This document shows positions 8,284-16,535 of a DNA stretch of 64,000 nucleotides, piece by piece. This stretch comes from Skermanella pratensis (lineage in GTDB: Bacteria; Pseudomonadota; Alphaproteobacteria; Azospirillales; Azospirillaceae): positions 3,402,501 through 3,466,500 of the forward strand of contig NZ_CP030265.1 of the NCBI RefSeq assembly GCF_008843145.1, given 5' to 3'. The notes beneath the pieces were generated by a model. The model had not been told where the DNA came from. It worked only from the letters and a program-made list of their open reading frames with translations, and searched no databases. The position numbers and the translations under genes were made by a program. How positions within the stretch are numbered: position 1 is the stretch's first letter; the number at the start of each line of letters is the position of its first letter.

Positions 8284-9981
8284 ATGACCAGCGTCGCCGT
8301 CAAGCTCGATTCCGCCTCGTCCGCCGCCTTGCTGCTCAACGATCTGCTGCCGCTCTGCGCCGAGGCCCTGCCCGCCGCGGAACGGCTTGTGGAGAGTGCG
8401 CGCGCGTCGGTGCTGGGGATCGTGACCGCCCCCGGCGGCAAGATCGACGCCGACCTGCTGGAGGCGAACCAGACCGCGGCGCACGGCTATGCCTGGATGG
8501 CGACATATGTCGAGGGCCTGCGCCAGATGCTCGGCTGGGCAAACCGCCTGGATGCCGTCGGCGAGTTGGGGGAGCTTGAGTCGCTGATGCTTCAGGCGGC
8601 CTTCGGCGAGTATCTGGCGCAGCTGGTCGGCGGCGTCCCGCTGAGCCAGGTGGAGATCGTCCGCCCCGGCGACCTGGGCGTGCCCGCCGGGGCGCTGGCC
8701 GCGTACCGGACCGACGCCGTCACGACCTTGATCGACCACGGCGCCGCAGCGCCGGTGCGGCTGCGAATCGCGGAGCTGGTCGCCGACCATCACACCTTCG
8801 GCAAGCTGGCGCTGGAGGACGAGACGCTGGACATGGTGCGCGACCAGTTCAGCCGATTCGCCGCCGACATGGTCGTGCCCCACGCCCATGGCTGGCACGA
8901 GCGCGACGAGCTGATCCCGCTGGAAGTGGTCGAGCAGATGGCCGAACTGGGCGTCTTCGGCCTGACCGTGCCGGAGGAGTTCGGCGGCCTGGGCATGGGC
9001 AAGACCGCCATGTGCGTGGTGTCCGAAGTGCTGAGCCAGGCTTATATCGGCGTCGGTTCCCTGGGCACCCGGTCGGAAATCGCGGCCGAGCTGATCCGCC
9101 TGGGCGGCACCCAGGAGCAGAAGGAGAAGTGGCTCCCCAAGCTGGCGAGCGGCGAGATCCTGCCGACCGCCGTCTTCACGGAGCCGAACACCGGGTCGGA
9201 CCTGGGCTCGCTCCGCACCCGCGCTGTGCGCGAGGGCGACACCTACAAGGTGATGGGCAACAAGACCTGGATCACCCACGCCGCCCGCAGCGACCTTATG
9301 ACGCTGCTGGTCCGCACCGACCCGAACACCACCGACTACCGCGGCCTTTCGATGCTGCTGGCGGAGAAGCCGCGCGGCACGGTCGAGGAGCCGTTCCCCG
9401 CCGAGGGCATGACCGGCGGCGAGATCGAGGTGCTGGGCTACCGCGGCATGAAAGAGTACGAGATCGGCTTCGACGGCTTCGAGGTCCCGGCAGAGAACCT
9501 GCTGGGCGGCGTCGAGGGCCAGGGCTTCAAGCAGCTGATGGAGACCTTCGAGAGCGCCCGTATCCAGACCGCCGCGCGCGCTACCGGCGTCGCCCAGAAC
9601 GCCATGGAGCTGGGGCTCCAGTACGCCATCGACCGGGTGCAGTTCGGCAAGCCGCTGATCAAGTTCCCCCGGGTCGCCGCCAAGATCGGCTGGATGGCGG
9701 TCGAGACCATGCTGGTCCGGCAGCTGACATACTTCGCCGCGCGCGAGAAAGACCAGGACCGCCGCTGCGACATCGAGGCGGGCATGGCGAAGCTGCTGGC
9801 CGCCCGGGTCGCTTGGTCCAACGCCGACAACGCCCTGCAGATCCACGGCGGCAACGGCTATGCGACCGAGTACCAGATCAGCCGCGTGCTGTGCGACGCC
9901 CGCATCCTGAACATTTTCGAGGGTGCGGCGGAGATCCAGGCGCAGGTGATCGCGCGCGGGCTGCTCGGCCGGCGGAACTGA
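8284..9981 (+). CDS. mcd: (2S)-methylsuccinyl-CoA dehydrogenase
   Basis: The protein has 565 residues, much longer than ordinary acyl-CoA dehydrogenases (~380-400). The extra ~170-residue N-terminal domain is the hallmark of the Mcd family, which oxidises methylsuccinyl-CoA to mesaconyl-CoA. The C-terminal ~390 residues form a complete FAD-dependent dehydrogenase: FGLTVPEEFGGLG, TEPNTGSDLGSL, and the C-terminal signature QIHGGNGYATEYQISRVLCDARI. Electrons should pass to the ETF encoded at 11038-12730. GGAG lies 7 bases before the ATG. Next to ccr and meaA the assignment is strong; without that context, generic acyl-CoA dehydrogenase would be the cautious call. Confidence 0.92.
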   Translation: MTSVAVKLDSASSAALLLNDLLPLCAEALPAAERLVESARASVLGIVTAPGGKIDADLLEANQTAAHGYAWMATYVEGLRQMLGWANRLDAVGELGELESLMLQAAFGEYLAQLVGGVPLSQVEIVRPGDLGVPAGALAAYRTDAVTTLIDHGAAAPVRLRIAELVADHHTFGKLALEDETLDMVRDQFSRFAADMVVPHAHGWHERDELIPLEVVEQMAELGVFGLTVPEEFGGLGMGKTAMCVVSEVLSQAYIGVGSLGTRSEIAAELIRLGGTQEQKEKWLPKLASGEILPTAVFTEPNTGSDLGSLRTRAVREGDTYKVMGNKTWITHAARSDLMTLLVRTDPNTTDYRGLSMLLAEKPRGTVEEPFPAEGMTGGEIEVLGYRGMKEYEIGFDGFEVPAENLLGGVEGQGFKQLMETFESARIQTAARATGVAQNAMELGLQYAIDRVQFGKPLIKFPRVAAKIGWMAVETMLVRQLTYFAAREKDQDRRCDIEAGMAKLLAARVAWSNADNALQIHGGNGYATEYQISRVLCDARILNIFEGAAEIQAQVIARGLLGRRN

Positions 9982-10048
9982 CGGGCGGAACGGCGGAACG
10001 GCCGAAACGGGGCTGTGCGGCGGGAGGGCGGCACACTATATCCAGGGG

Positions 10049-10246
10049 ATGAGCGGAATTCTGACATTTCTCCTGGTCGTGGCGATGCTCGCCGTCCTTG
10101 GCGCGCTGTTCGTCGGTCTGTTCGCCATGGTCCGTGGCGGCGAGTTCAACGACAGGTACGGCAACCGCATGATGCGGCTGCGCGTGATCCTTCAGGGGGT
10201 CGCCCTGGTGCTGTTCGTCCTCGCCGTCATCGCCTCGTCGGCCTGA
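10049..10246 (+). CDS. small twin-transmembrane protein (HIG1 domain type)
   Basis: This 65-residue protein has two hydrophobic segments (about residues 3-26 and 44-63) joined by a short charged loop (RGGEFNDRYGNRMMRLR). That is the layout of the HIG_1_N (hypoxia-induced gene 1) family, common as tiny inner-membrane proteins in Alphaproteobacteria. AGGGG precedes the ATG. The adenosyltransferase gene follows 49 bases later on the same strand; in other alphaproteobacteria a small membrane ORF is often found there (from memory). Function is unproven; mitochondrial HIG1 relatives associate with cytochrome oxidase. Confidence 0.75.
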   Translation: MSGILTFLLVVAMLAVLGALFVGLFAMVRGGEFNDRYGNRMMRLRVILQGVALVLFVLAVIASSA

Positions 10247-10295
10247 GCCCGCGCGAAGCAAGTCAAGAACAACCGGTACCAGGAGGGCACCCCGC

Positions 10296-10865
10296 ATGGT
10301 GCAGCTGACGCGGATCTACACCCGGGGCGGCGACAAGGGACAGACCTCTCTCGGCGACGGCAAGCGCGTCGCCAAGCACGACCTGCGCGTCGCGTCCTAC
10401 GGCACGGTGGACGAGGCGAACAGCGTGATCGGGCTGGCACGCCTGTCGACCGCGGATGATCCCGGGATCGACGCCATGCTGTCGCGGATCCAGAACGACC
10501 TGTTCGACCTGGGTGCCGACCTGTGCACGCCCGAGCAGGAGAACCCGCCCTACCCGCCGCTCCGCATCGCCGACGCGCAGGTGGAGCGCCTGGAACGCGA
10601 GATCGACGCCATGAACGCGGAGCTCAGCCCGCTCAAGAGCTTCGTCCTGCCCGGCGGCACTCCCGCCGCGGCCCATCTGCATCTCGCCCGCACCGTGGCG
10701 CGGCGCGCCGAGCGGCTGATGACGGAACTGGCCGAGCACGAGCCCGTCGGCGGGCCGGCGCTGAGATTCATCAACCGGCTGTCGGATCACCTGTTCGTCC
10801 TCAGCCGTTATGTGAACGACAAAGGCGCGCTCGACGTGCTGTGGGTGCCCGGCGCCAACCGTTGA
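10296..10865 (+). CDS. PduO-type ATP:cob(I)alamin adenosyltransferase
   Basis: It transfers the adenosyl group of ATP to cob(I)alamin to make adenosylcobalamin. The 189-residue protein has the family N terminus with the ATP-binding loop TRGGDKGQTSLGDG, the cobalamin-site region YGTVDEANSVIGLAR, and the C-terminal RFINRLSDHLFVLSRYVN signature (residues ~160-176). A good RBS (AGGAGG) lies 10 bases before ATG 10296. Two AdoCbl users are encoded nearby, ethylmalonyl-CoA mutase (2998) and class II ribonucleotide reductase (27760), so placement in this metabolic cluster makes sense. Confidence 0.93.
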   Translation: MVQLTRIYTRGGDKGQTSLGDGKRVAKHDLRVASYGTVDEANSVIGLARLSTADDPGIDAMLSRIQNDLFDLGADLCTPEQENPPYPPLRIADAQVERLEREIDAMNAELSPLKSFVLPGGTPAAAHLHLARTVARRAERLMTELAEHEPVGGPALRFINRLSDHLFVLSRYVNDKGALDVLWVPGANR

Positions 10866-10917
10866 TAGGCCCTGGAGGCCGGCTCTGCCGCGTCATGCCT
10901 TCAGCCATGCCTTCAGA

Positions 10918-10946
10918 TTGACACGGTTGATGCCAAATCCTATGGT
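10918..10946 (+). promoter_or_regulatory. sigma70-like promoter of etfBA-hbd
   Basis: A perfect -35 TTGACA (10918-10923), a 17-base spacer and TATGGT (10941-10946) lie about 90 bases before etfB. The leader then contains the word GTGCACTGCG (10971-10980, shared with mcd upstream DNA on the other strand) and a 7-bp hairpin TCATGCC/GGCATGA (10982-11003). An 11-base direct repeat CATGCCTTCAG occurs just upstream (10894-10915). Confidence 0.6.
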
Positions 10947-11037
10947 TCGCCACCGCTCGCGGTGTATTTTGTGCACTGCGGTCATGCCGCCGCGCGGGCA
11001 TGAGCCACTGTCGTGTACCGATAACTAAGGATTTGAA

Positions 11038-11787
11038 ATGAAAGTCCTCGTCCCGGTTAAGCGGGTGGTCGACTATAACGTGAAGATCCGCGTCAAGGCG
11101 GACGGCTCGGGAGTCGAGACTGCCAACGTTAAGATGTCGATGAACCCGTTTGATGAAATCGCGGTTGAAGAAGCGGTTCGTCTGAAGGAATCGAAGGCGG
11201 CGACCGAAGTGATCGCCGTCAGCCTGGGCGTCCAAGCCTGCCAGGAAACCCTGCGCACCGCGCTCGCGATGGGGGCCGACCGGGCCGTCCATGTGCTGAC
11301 CGATGCCGACCTGCAGCCGCTGGCCGTCGCCAAGGCGCTCAAGGCCGTGGTCGAGAAGGAACAGCCGCAGCTCGTCATCATGGGCAAGCAGGCGATCGAC
11401 GATGACGCCAACCAGACCGGCCAGATGCTGGCGGCCCTGCTCGGCTGGGCCCAGGGGACCTTCGCGTCCAAGGTGGTGCCCGGCGGCGAGACCGTGACCG
11501 TGACCCGCGAAGTGGACGGCGGCCTGGAGACGGTGGAGCTGAAGCTGCCGGCCGTGGTGACGACCGACCTGCGCCTCAACGAACCGCGCTACGCGTCGCT
11601 GCCGAACATCATGAAGGCGAAGAAGAAGCCGATCGAGACGGTTTCGCCGGCCGATCTCGGCGTCGATCCGGCACCGCGCCTGAAGACCCTGAAGGTGGTC
11701 GAGCCACCCAAGCGCTCCGCCGGCATCAAGGTCAAGACGGTGCAGGAACTGGTCGACAAGCTGAAGAACGAAGCCAAGGTGATCTGA
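11038..11787 (+). CDS. etfB: electron transfer flavoprotein subunit beta
   Basis: This 249-residue subunit starts [20 protein letters not shown], which is diagnostic for EtfB. The AMP-binding region ([24 protein letters not shown]) and the C-terminal recognition-loop region ([21 protein letters not shown]) are present. The EtfAB dimer carries FAD and AMP and moves electrons from acyl-CoA dehydrogenases such as Mcd to ETF:quinone oxidoreductase. etfA starts one base after the stop codon, and hbd follows, so the three genes form one transcription unit from the promoter at 10918. Confidence 0.97.
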   Translation: MKVLVPVKRVVDYNVKIRVKADGSGVETANVKMSMNPFDEIAVEEAVRLKESKAATEVIAVSLGVQACQETLRTALAMGADRAVHVLTDADLQPLAVAKALKAVVEKEQPQLVIMGKQAIDDDANQTGQMLAALLGWAQGTFASKVVPGGETVTVTREVDGGLETVELKLPAVVTTDLRLNEPRYASLPNIMKAKKKPIETVSPADLGVDPAPRLKTLKVVEPPKRSAGIKVKTVQELVDKLKNEAKVI

Positions 11788-11788
11788 T

Positions 11789-12730
11789 ATGAGCGTCCTC
11801 GTCATCGCGGAAAACGCCGAAGGCACGATCAAGCCCGCCACCCTGAACACCGTCACCGCCGCCGCCAAGCTGGGCGGCGACGTCCATGTCCTGGTCGCAG
11901 GCGCCAACGCCAAGGGCGCCGCCGAAGCGGCGGCCAGGATCGCGGGCGTCTCGAAGGTGCTGGTCGCCGACGCCGAGCCCTATGCCCACGGCCTGGCTGA
12001 GAACGTGGCCCCGCTGATCGTCGATCTGGCCAAAGGCTACAGCCACGTGCTGGCCCCGGCGACCAGCTTCGGCAAGAACGTCATGCCGCGGGTCGCCGCC
12101 CTGCTCGACGTGGCCCAGATCTCCGAGATCGTGGGCGTCCACGACGCCGACACGTTCGACCGGCCGATCTATGCCGGCAACGCGATCGCCACCGTCCAGT
12201 CTTCCGACCCGGTCAAGATCATCACCGTGCGCGGCACTGCCTTCGACGCGGCCCCGGCCGAGGGCGGCAGCGCCACGGTCGAGGATGCGGCAACCGGTGC
12301 GGATGCCGGCCTGTCCAAGTTCGTCGGACAGGAGCTGTCCAAGTCGGAGCGGCCGGAACTGACCAGCGCCAAGGCCATCGTGTCGGGCGGCCGGGGCATG
12401 CAGTCCGGCGAGAATTTCCATATGCTGGAGACACTGGCCGACAAGCTGGGCGCCGCGGTCGGCGCCAGCCGGGCGGCGGTGGACGCCGGCTACGTTCCCA
12501 ACGACTATCAGGTCGGTCAGACCGGTAAGATCGTGGCACCCGAGCTCTACATTGCGGTCGGTATCTCCGGTGCGATCCAGCACCTGGCCGGGATGAAGGA
12601 CTCCAAGGTCATCGTGGCCATAAACAAAGATGAGGAAGCGCCGATTTTCCAGGTCGCCGATTACGGCCTCGTGGGGGACCTGTTCAAGGTCGTTCCCGAG
12701 CTGACGGAGGAACTGGACAAGGTGCGATAA
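11789..12730 (+). CDS. etfA: electron transfer flavoprotein subunit alpha
   Basis: This 313-residue subunit has the conserved C-terminal FAD-binding domain: [40 protein letters not shown] and [34 protein letters not shown]. The N-terminal ~190 residues form the alpha/beta fold shared with EtfB. Length is normal for the family. It is coupled to etfB (1-base gap) and followed 33 bases later by hbd. It pairs functionally with Mcd and other acyl-CoA dehydrogenases. Confidence 0.97.
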   Translation: MSVLVIAENAEGTIKPATLNTVTAAAKLGGDVHVLVAGANAKGAAEAAARIAGVSKVLVADAEPYAHGLAENVAPLIVDLAKGYSHVLAPATSFGKNVMPRVAALLDVAQISEIVGVHDADTFDRPIYAGNAIATVQSSDPVKIITVRGTAFDAAPAEGGSATVEDAATGADAGLSKFVGQELSKSERPELTSAKAIVSGGRGMQSGENFHMLETLADKLGAAVGASRAAVDAGYVPNDYQVGQTGKIVAPELYIAVGISGAIQHLAGMKDSKVIVAINKDEEAPIFQVADYGLVGDLFKVVPELTEELDKVR

Positions 12731-12763
12731 CCCCTTCCTCAAACGTCGCCGCAAGGAACATAA

Positions 12764-13636
12764 ATGATTCAGAAGATCGGTGTCATCGGAGCCGGGCAGA
12801 TGGGTGCGGGTATCGCCCATGTCTGCGCAGTGTCAGGCTTCGACGTCAAACTGTCCGACATCAGTGCCGATGCGCTGAACAAGGCGGTGAGCAATATCGA
12901 CAGGAACCTGGAACGTCAGGTTGCCAAAGGCAAGGTGAGCGAAGCCGACCGGCACATGGCCATCGAGCGCATCACCACCGGCACCGATCTGGCGATGTTC
13001 GGGGATTGCGACCTCGTCATCGAGGCGGCGACGGAAGCCGAGGAAGTCAAACGGGAAATCTTCAAGCGTCTGGTCCCCAACCTGAAGGCCGACGCGCTGA
13101 TCGCCAGCAACACCTCGTCGATCTCGATCACGCGGCTGGCCGCGGTGACCGACCGGCCGGCCAAGTTCATGGGCATGCATTTCATGAACCCGGTGCCGGT
13201 GATGCAGCTCGTGGAGCTGATCCGCGGCATCGCGACCGACGAGGAGACTTTCCAGGCGGTCAGGGACCTGACGCTGAAGCTGGGCAAGAAAGCCGCCGTG
13301 GCGGAAGACTTCCCGGCCTTCATCGTCAACCGTATCCTGCTGCCGATGATCAACGAGGCGGTCTACACCCTTTACGAGGGCGTCGGCTCGGTCGAGGCGA
13401 TCGACACCGCGCTGAAGCTTGGCGCCAACCACCCGATGGGTCCGCTTGAGCTGGCGGACTTCATCGGCCTGGACACCTGCCTGGCGATCATGCACGTGCT
13501 CTATGACGGCTTGGCCGACAGCAAGTACCGGCCCTGCCCGCTGCTGGTGAAGTATGTCGAAGCCGGCTGGGTCGGGCGCAAGGCCGGCCGCGGCTTCTAC
13601 GACTACAGCAAGGAAGTGCCGGTTCCGACGCGCTGA
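12764..13636 (+). CDS. hbd: 3-hydroxybutyryl-CoA dehydrogenase
   Basis: The 290-residue NAD(P)-dependent enzyme interconverts 3-hydroxybutyryl-CoA and acetoacetyl-CoA. The N-terminal Rossmann motif is GVIGAGQMGAGIA (residues 5-17). The catalytic region GMHFMNPVPVMQLVELIRG, with its His near 142, and the C-terminal segment LGANHPMGPLELADFIGLD are intact. Length and order match single-function HbdA/PaaH proteins, not the fused FadB type. As last gene of etfBA-hbd it could feed the C4-CoA pool used by Ccr (inference). A strong terminator follows. Confidence 0.95.
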   Translation: MIQKIGVIGAGQMGAGIAHVCAVSGFDVKLSDISADALNKAVSNIDRNLERQVAKGKVSEADRHMAIERITTGTDLAMFGDCDLVIEAATEAEEVKREIFKRLVPNLKADALIASNTSSISITRLAAVTDRPAKFMGMHFMNPVPVMQLVELIRGIATDEETFQAVRDLTLKLGKKAAVAEDFPAFIVNRILLPMINEAVYTLYEGVGSVEAIDTALKLGANHPMGPLELADFIGLDTCLAIMHVLYDGLADSKYRPCPLLVKYVEAGWVGRKAGRGFYDYSKEVPVPTR

Positions 13637-13664
13637 GCGTCGTTCACTATCCACGGCAGACCGA

Positions 13665-13701
13665 CAAGGGACCCGCTGACCGGCGGGTCCCTTGCTTTTT
13701 T
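13665..13701 (+). terminator. rho-independent terminator of etfBA-hbd
   Basis: A perfect 12-bp stem (arms 13665-13676 and 13683-13694) with a 6-base loop is followed by CTTTTTT. It starts 28 bases after the hbd stop codon and overlaps the 3' end region of the convergent ccdB gene, which ends at 13703. Confidence 0.92.
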
Positions 13702-13702
13702 G

Positions 13703-14023
13703 TCAGAGGTCGCCGGTCAGGATATCGATAGCGGTCCTGACGGCGAGCCTGTGATCGGCGAGACTTGCCACGACAGGCCCGATCTCCGCGGTCGAGATGC
13801 CGGCGATCTGCGGCGTCATCATGACGACCGGTTCATCCCGGATCTCGAACACGGGCATCAGGCGGGCTATCACCGTCCCGACAGCGCCGGCCCGGACCAA
13901 AGGCACGACGACCCGGGACCGTTGAACTTGGACGAAGTCGCTTTGAACAACCAACAGGAAGGGAACCGGGTGATCCTCCCGCCCCTGGGCCGATGGATTG
14001 AGGCAGACATCGAGAAAGCGCAC
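13703..14023 (-). CDS. ccdB: CcdB family toxin
   Basis: Starting at GTG 14023 the protein is 106 residues: VRFLDVCLNPSAQGREDHPVPFLLVVQSDFV, then VVVPLVRAG, PVFEIRDEPVVMMTPQIAGI and a C-terminal helix. This follows the CcdB pattern (short N-terminal strand, PYLLxVQSDLL, RVVVPL, late helix); family CcdB toxins poison DNA gyrase. The GTG start is chosen because it lies one base after the antitoxin stop codon (TGA at 14025-14027), the usual ccdA-ccdB arrangement; an upstream ATG would read far into ccdA. Whether the toxin is active cannot be judged from sequence. Confidence 0.8.
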   Translation of the reverse strand: MRFLDVCLNPSAQGREDHPVPFLLVVQSDFVQVQRSRVVVPLVRAGAVGTVIARLMPVFEIRDEPVVMMTPQIAGISTAEIGPVVASLADHRLAVRTAIDILTGDL

Positions 14024-14024
14024 G

Positions 14025-14261
14025 TCAGAAAAGCCGCCTTCCGGCGCTGAAAATTCCATGTGCTTCGACGAACCTGTCATAGTCCTCGAATGCTTGGCGG
14101 TTCTCCTCGATCCACCGTTTCCGCCGGGCCGCCGCGACCGCGTCCTCCAGCGCGTCTTCGAAGACTTCGGACAGGTTGATGCCGAGTGACTTGGCTTCAA
14201 CGACCAAATCGGCCCGAGCCGAGACGTTGGTAGGCTTTCGCAATGCCGTTCCCCGCGTCAT
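14025..14261 (-). CDS. ccdA: CcdA family antitoxin
   Basis: This is a 78-residue acidic/basic small protein. The N-terminal half (KPTNVSARADLVVEAKSLGI) resembles a ribbon-helix-helix DNA-binding domain, and the C-terminal tail (RRKRWIEENRQAFEDYDRFVE) matches the toxin-binding CcdA consensus WxxENxxAxxxYNxxVE. It precedes ccdB directly. The ATG at 14261 has GAGGA a few bases upstream; ATG 14273 or GTG 14288 are possible longer starts. CcdA proteins normally autorepress the operon together with CcdB. Confidence 0.82.
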   Translation of the reverse strand: MTRGTALRKPTNVSARADLVVEAKSLGINLSEVFEDALEDAVAAARRKRWIEENRQAFEDYDRFVEAHGIFSAGRRLF

Positions 14262-14361
14262 GTCCATCCTCATCAAGTCGTTGCGCACAGATTATGCGCA
14301 CGGAGCGCGTTCTGTCAAAGCTCCTCCCTTTTCTTCCGGGAGCATGCCGCCATGTTCCTGT

Positions 14362-14388
14362 AACGGAAAAGACTTTCCGTTCCGGAAC
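14362..14388. repeat. small palindromes upstream of the DUF3140 gene
   Basis: An 8-bp stem AACGGAAA/TTTCCGTT with a 4-base loop (14362-14381) overlaps the perfect palindrome GTTCCGGAAC (14379-14388). Both lie within 55 bases of the ATG at 14415. They could be an operator or a leader hairpin; nothing further can be said. Confidence 0.35.
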
Positions 14389-14414
14389 CACCCCCTCACG
14401 GCAAGGAAGCACGC

Positions 14415-14765
14415 ATGTCGCTCAGCGATGGGGAAAAGGCGAAGATCCGCAGCGAATACCGCGACGCCGTCAATATGACGCCGAAAGAGCTGGAGCGCTG
14501 GCTGGAAAAGGAGGAAAGCAAGGGCGTCGGCTTCACCCGCGACGGCGAGGACGAATCGGTCGGCCACCACTCCGGCCGCCGCATCGTCGAGATCGCCGGC
14601 ACGAAGCAGGGCGACCTGACGGACGACGATTATGCCCACATGAGGAAGGTCGTGGCCTATGTCCGTCGGCACTGCGCACAAGGTCCGTCCCATGATGTGG
14701 AGACGTCCCGCTGGCGCTACAGCCTGATGAACTGGGGCCACGACCCCCTCAGGAAAAGCGGCTGA
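14415..14765 (+). CDS. DUF3140 domain-containing protein
   Basis: The small, highly charged protein has 116 residues, with no signal peptide or membrane segment. The central region TPKELERWLEKEESKGVGF, followed by SVGHHSGRRIVEIAGTKQGDLTDDDYAHMRKVVAYVRRH, matches the DUF3140 family, whose members end with a W-R-Y-SLMNWGHDP segment as here. Some database entries call the family DNA-binding, but the function is not established. AAGGAAG lies 8 bases before the ATG. The gene is monocistronic, with the convergent hydrolase gene ending 6 bases after its stop. Confidence 0.85.
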   Translation: MSLSDGEKAKIRSEYRDAVNMTPKELERWLEKEESKGVGFTRDGEDESVGHHSGRRIVEIAGTKQGDLTDDDYAHMRKVVAYVRRHCAQGPSHDVETSRWRYSLMNWGHDPLRKSG

Positions 14766-14771
14766 GAACCC

Positions 14772-15836
14772 TCAGGGATGCGCGGCGAGACCGGGAACCC
14801 GTTGGGCGCCGACCCGATTGCCGCGGGCCGTCTGCTCGATGGCGTCGGCGACCTCGTCAGGTACCGCATAGTGGACCATGTGGCCGGCCCCCGGAACCAG
14901 GTGGAGGTCGCTGCCGGGTATGGTCTCATGCAGCCAGACCGCATGGGTTTCGTAGTCGACCACCTGGTCCTCGGTGCCGGCGAAGATCGTCACCGGAATG
15001 CGCAGGTCGCGGACGCGCTCCTCCATCCCGTATACGGCCGGCACCATGGTGACCGCATCCTGCGATTCGGCCCGGATCTGTCCCGGACGTACGGGAAAGA
15101 CGCGGGGGAATTCGCGGTCGAAAAGTTCGGGCACCGGCAGCGGGGCGAACATCGCCTTCAAGGTCGGCGTCATCAGCGCCGATCCCACGAGGGGCGACAG
15201 GGTATAGCGCAGCACGTCGCCGAGAACGGGTACGGCGGGTGCAGCCACCAGCGGCACGTCGGCCCGGAAGGTCGTCTGGTAATATCCCGCCAGCAAGACG
15301 AGGCCGCTCACCGTGTCCGGGTGGCTGAGTGCCAGTTCCAGGGCGACGAGCGTGCCCCAGGAATGGCCGACAATGACGGCGCGGTCGATGCCGAGTTGGG
15401 CGAAGGCGTCGCGCAGCAGGTCCGCCTGCTCCCGCGCCGTCCACATCGACCCGTGCGGCCGATCGCTGTAGCCGAAGCCGGGACGGTCGATGGCGATGAC
15501 CCGGTGGCGTGCGGCCAGTCGGTGGAACACGCCGCTCCAGACATAATCCTCGGCGGTGACGACGTTGCCGTGCAGCAGGACGATCGGAGTGCCCTCGCCC
15601 CGCTCGATATAGTGGAGACGTACGCCGTCGACGTTCACGAAACGCCCGGAGGGCGGGTGCTCTCGCTCCGCCTTGCGCGTCCGCCATGTGTTGTAGAGCG
15701 CCGCGGCGGCCAGGGCCGCCGCCGACGCGGCGAGGATCTTTCCGGTTCGCGAGACCTGGGGTGGTCGATAGCCGTACACTGAGTCCTCCGGAATGGTTCG
15801 TGACCGCAGGGCATCGGCGTGCACTGCGGCATTCAT
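14772..15836 (-). CDS. alpha/beta hydrolase, membrane-anchored
   Basis: The protein has 354 residues. One hydrophobic segment (~33-48, [16 protein letters not shown]) near the N terminus suggests a membrane anchor. The hydrolase domain follows: oxyanion region VLLHGN (~87-91), nucleophile Ser159 in GHSWG, acid Asp in AGTEDQVVD and His in GAGHMVHY near residue 320. The fold and motifs are complete, but substrate cannot be inferred; epoxide-hydrolase-like or esterase activity are both possible. It lies 38 bases from the tlpA-like gene on the same strand. Confidence 0.85.
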   Translation of the reverse strand: MNAAVHADALRSRTIPEDSVYGYRPPQVSRTGKILAASAAALAAAALYNTWRTRKAEREHPPSGRFVNVDGVRLHYIERGEGTPIVLLHGNVVTAEDYVWSGVFHRLAARHRVIAIDRPGFGYSDRPHGSMWTAREQADLLRDAFAQLGIDRAVIVGHSWGTLVALELALSHPDTVSGLVLLAGYYQTTFRADVPLVAAPAVPVLGDVLRYTLSPLVGSALMTPTLKAMFAPLPVPELFDREFPRVFPVRPGQIRAESQDAVTMVPAVYGMEERVRDLRIPVTIFAGTEDQVVDYETHAVWLHETIPGSDLHLVPGAGHMVHYAVPDEVADAIEQTARGNRVGAQRVPGLAAHP

Positions 15837-15874
15837 GACTCAGGGAACCGGGTGGGCTGGGGAATGTTCCGGCG

Positions 15875-16492
15875 CTACCCGCCGGTCTTCATCATCCTGG
15901 GCGGCCGGACGCCCTCGTCGATGAAATGCCGGAGCATCCGGACGGCCTCCTCGCTGTCCCACTCCGCATCGCCTTCCAGCCTGCCGAGTTCGAAGCCGTC
16001 CCGGTCGATCACCAAGGTGGTCGGCAGGCCACGGGGTTTCAGCGCGCCCATGGCGGCGCTTTGCGGGTCCAGGTACATGGTCAGGTTGCGCACGCCGACC
16101 CGGTCGAAGAAGGGCTGGACCACGTTCCTGCCGCCGCGATCGAGGGACAGGGCAATCACCTCGAAGTCCTCGCCGCCCAGTCGGCCTTGCAGGGCGTCGA
16201 GCGACGGCATCTCCCGGACGCACGGCGCGCACCATGTCGCCCACAGGTTCAGCAGGACCACCTTGCCCTTGAAGTCGGACAGATCGCCGCGCCCACCATC
16301 CGCGGTGATGAAGCTCAGCTCCGGGACCGGCCGGGGCTGGTCGGCCGGCTTGAACTTTTCCATGGTGCCTTCGAGCGGCGGACGGGCCGCGTTCGCCTGC
16401 CCTGCGTCGCTCGCGACCCACCATCCGGCGGCGCAGACGATGCCGAGCATTGCGGCGGCGACTAAATTACGCATACTGACCACCTTTTTCAT
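15875..16492 (-). CDS. TlpA-like thiol:disulfide oxidoreductase
   Basis: From ATG 16492 the protein is 205 residues: an N-terminal hydrophobic segment (~7-26) that anchors or exports it, then a thioredoxin fold with active site WCAPC at 87-91 and the cis-Pro loop [10 protein letters not shown]. Periplasmic TlpA/ResA-type proteins reduce disulfides, for example during cytochrome c or cytochrome oxidase maturation. ATG 16474 (AAGGTGG upstream) is an equally possible start. It is divergent from argH across only 43 bases, an arrangement I recall from other alphaproteobacteria. Confidence 0.9.
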   Translation of the reverse strand: MKKVVSMRNLVAAAMLGIVCAAGWWVASDAGQANAARPPLEGTMEKFKPADQPRPVPELSFITADGGRGDLSDFKGKVVLLNLWATWCAPCVREMPSLDALQGRLGGEDFEVIALSLDRGGRNVVQPFFDRVGVRNLTMYLDPQSAAMGALKPRGLPTTLVIDRDGFELGRLEGDAEWDSEEAVRMLRHFIDEGVRPPRMMKTGG

Positions 16493-16535
16493 ATCCCGTC
16501 CCGTAGCTTCCCTGGCCCCGAACAAACCGCATCCC

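Noticed and set aside
8173-9846. Long in-frame extension of the glucosidase gene antisense to mcd
   Set aside because: The translation is His/Ala/Gln-rich without domains and is the mirror of a conserved dehydrogenase; high GC leaves long empty antisense frames.
10947-11037. B12 riboswitch upstream of etfB because of GAGCCACTGTC
   Set aside because: Only the GCCACTG word matches; the B12 box and the rest of the core are absent.
15819-16535. N-terminal extension of argH
   Set aside because: The extra ~240 residues are antisense to tlpA and unrelated to argininosuccinate lyases; ATG 16536 gives the family N terminus.
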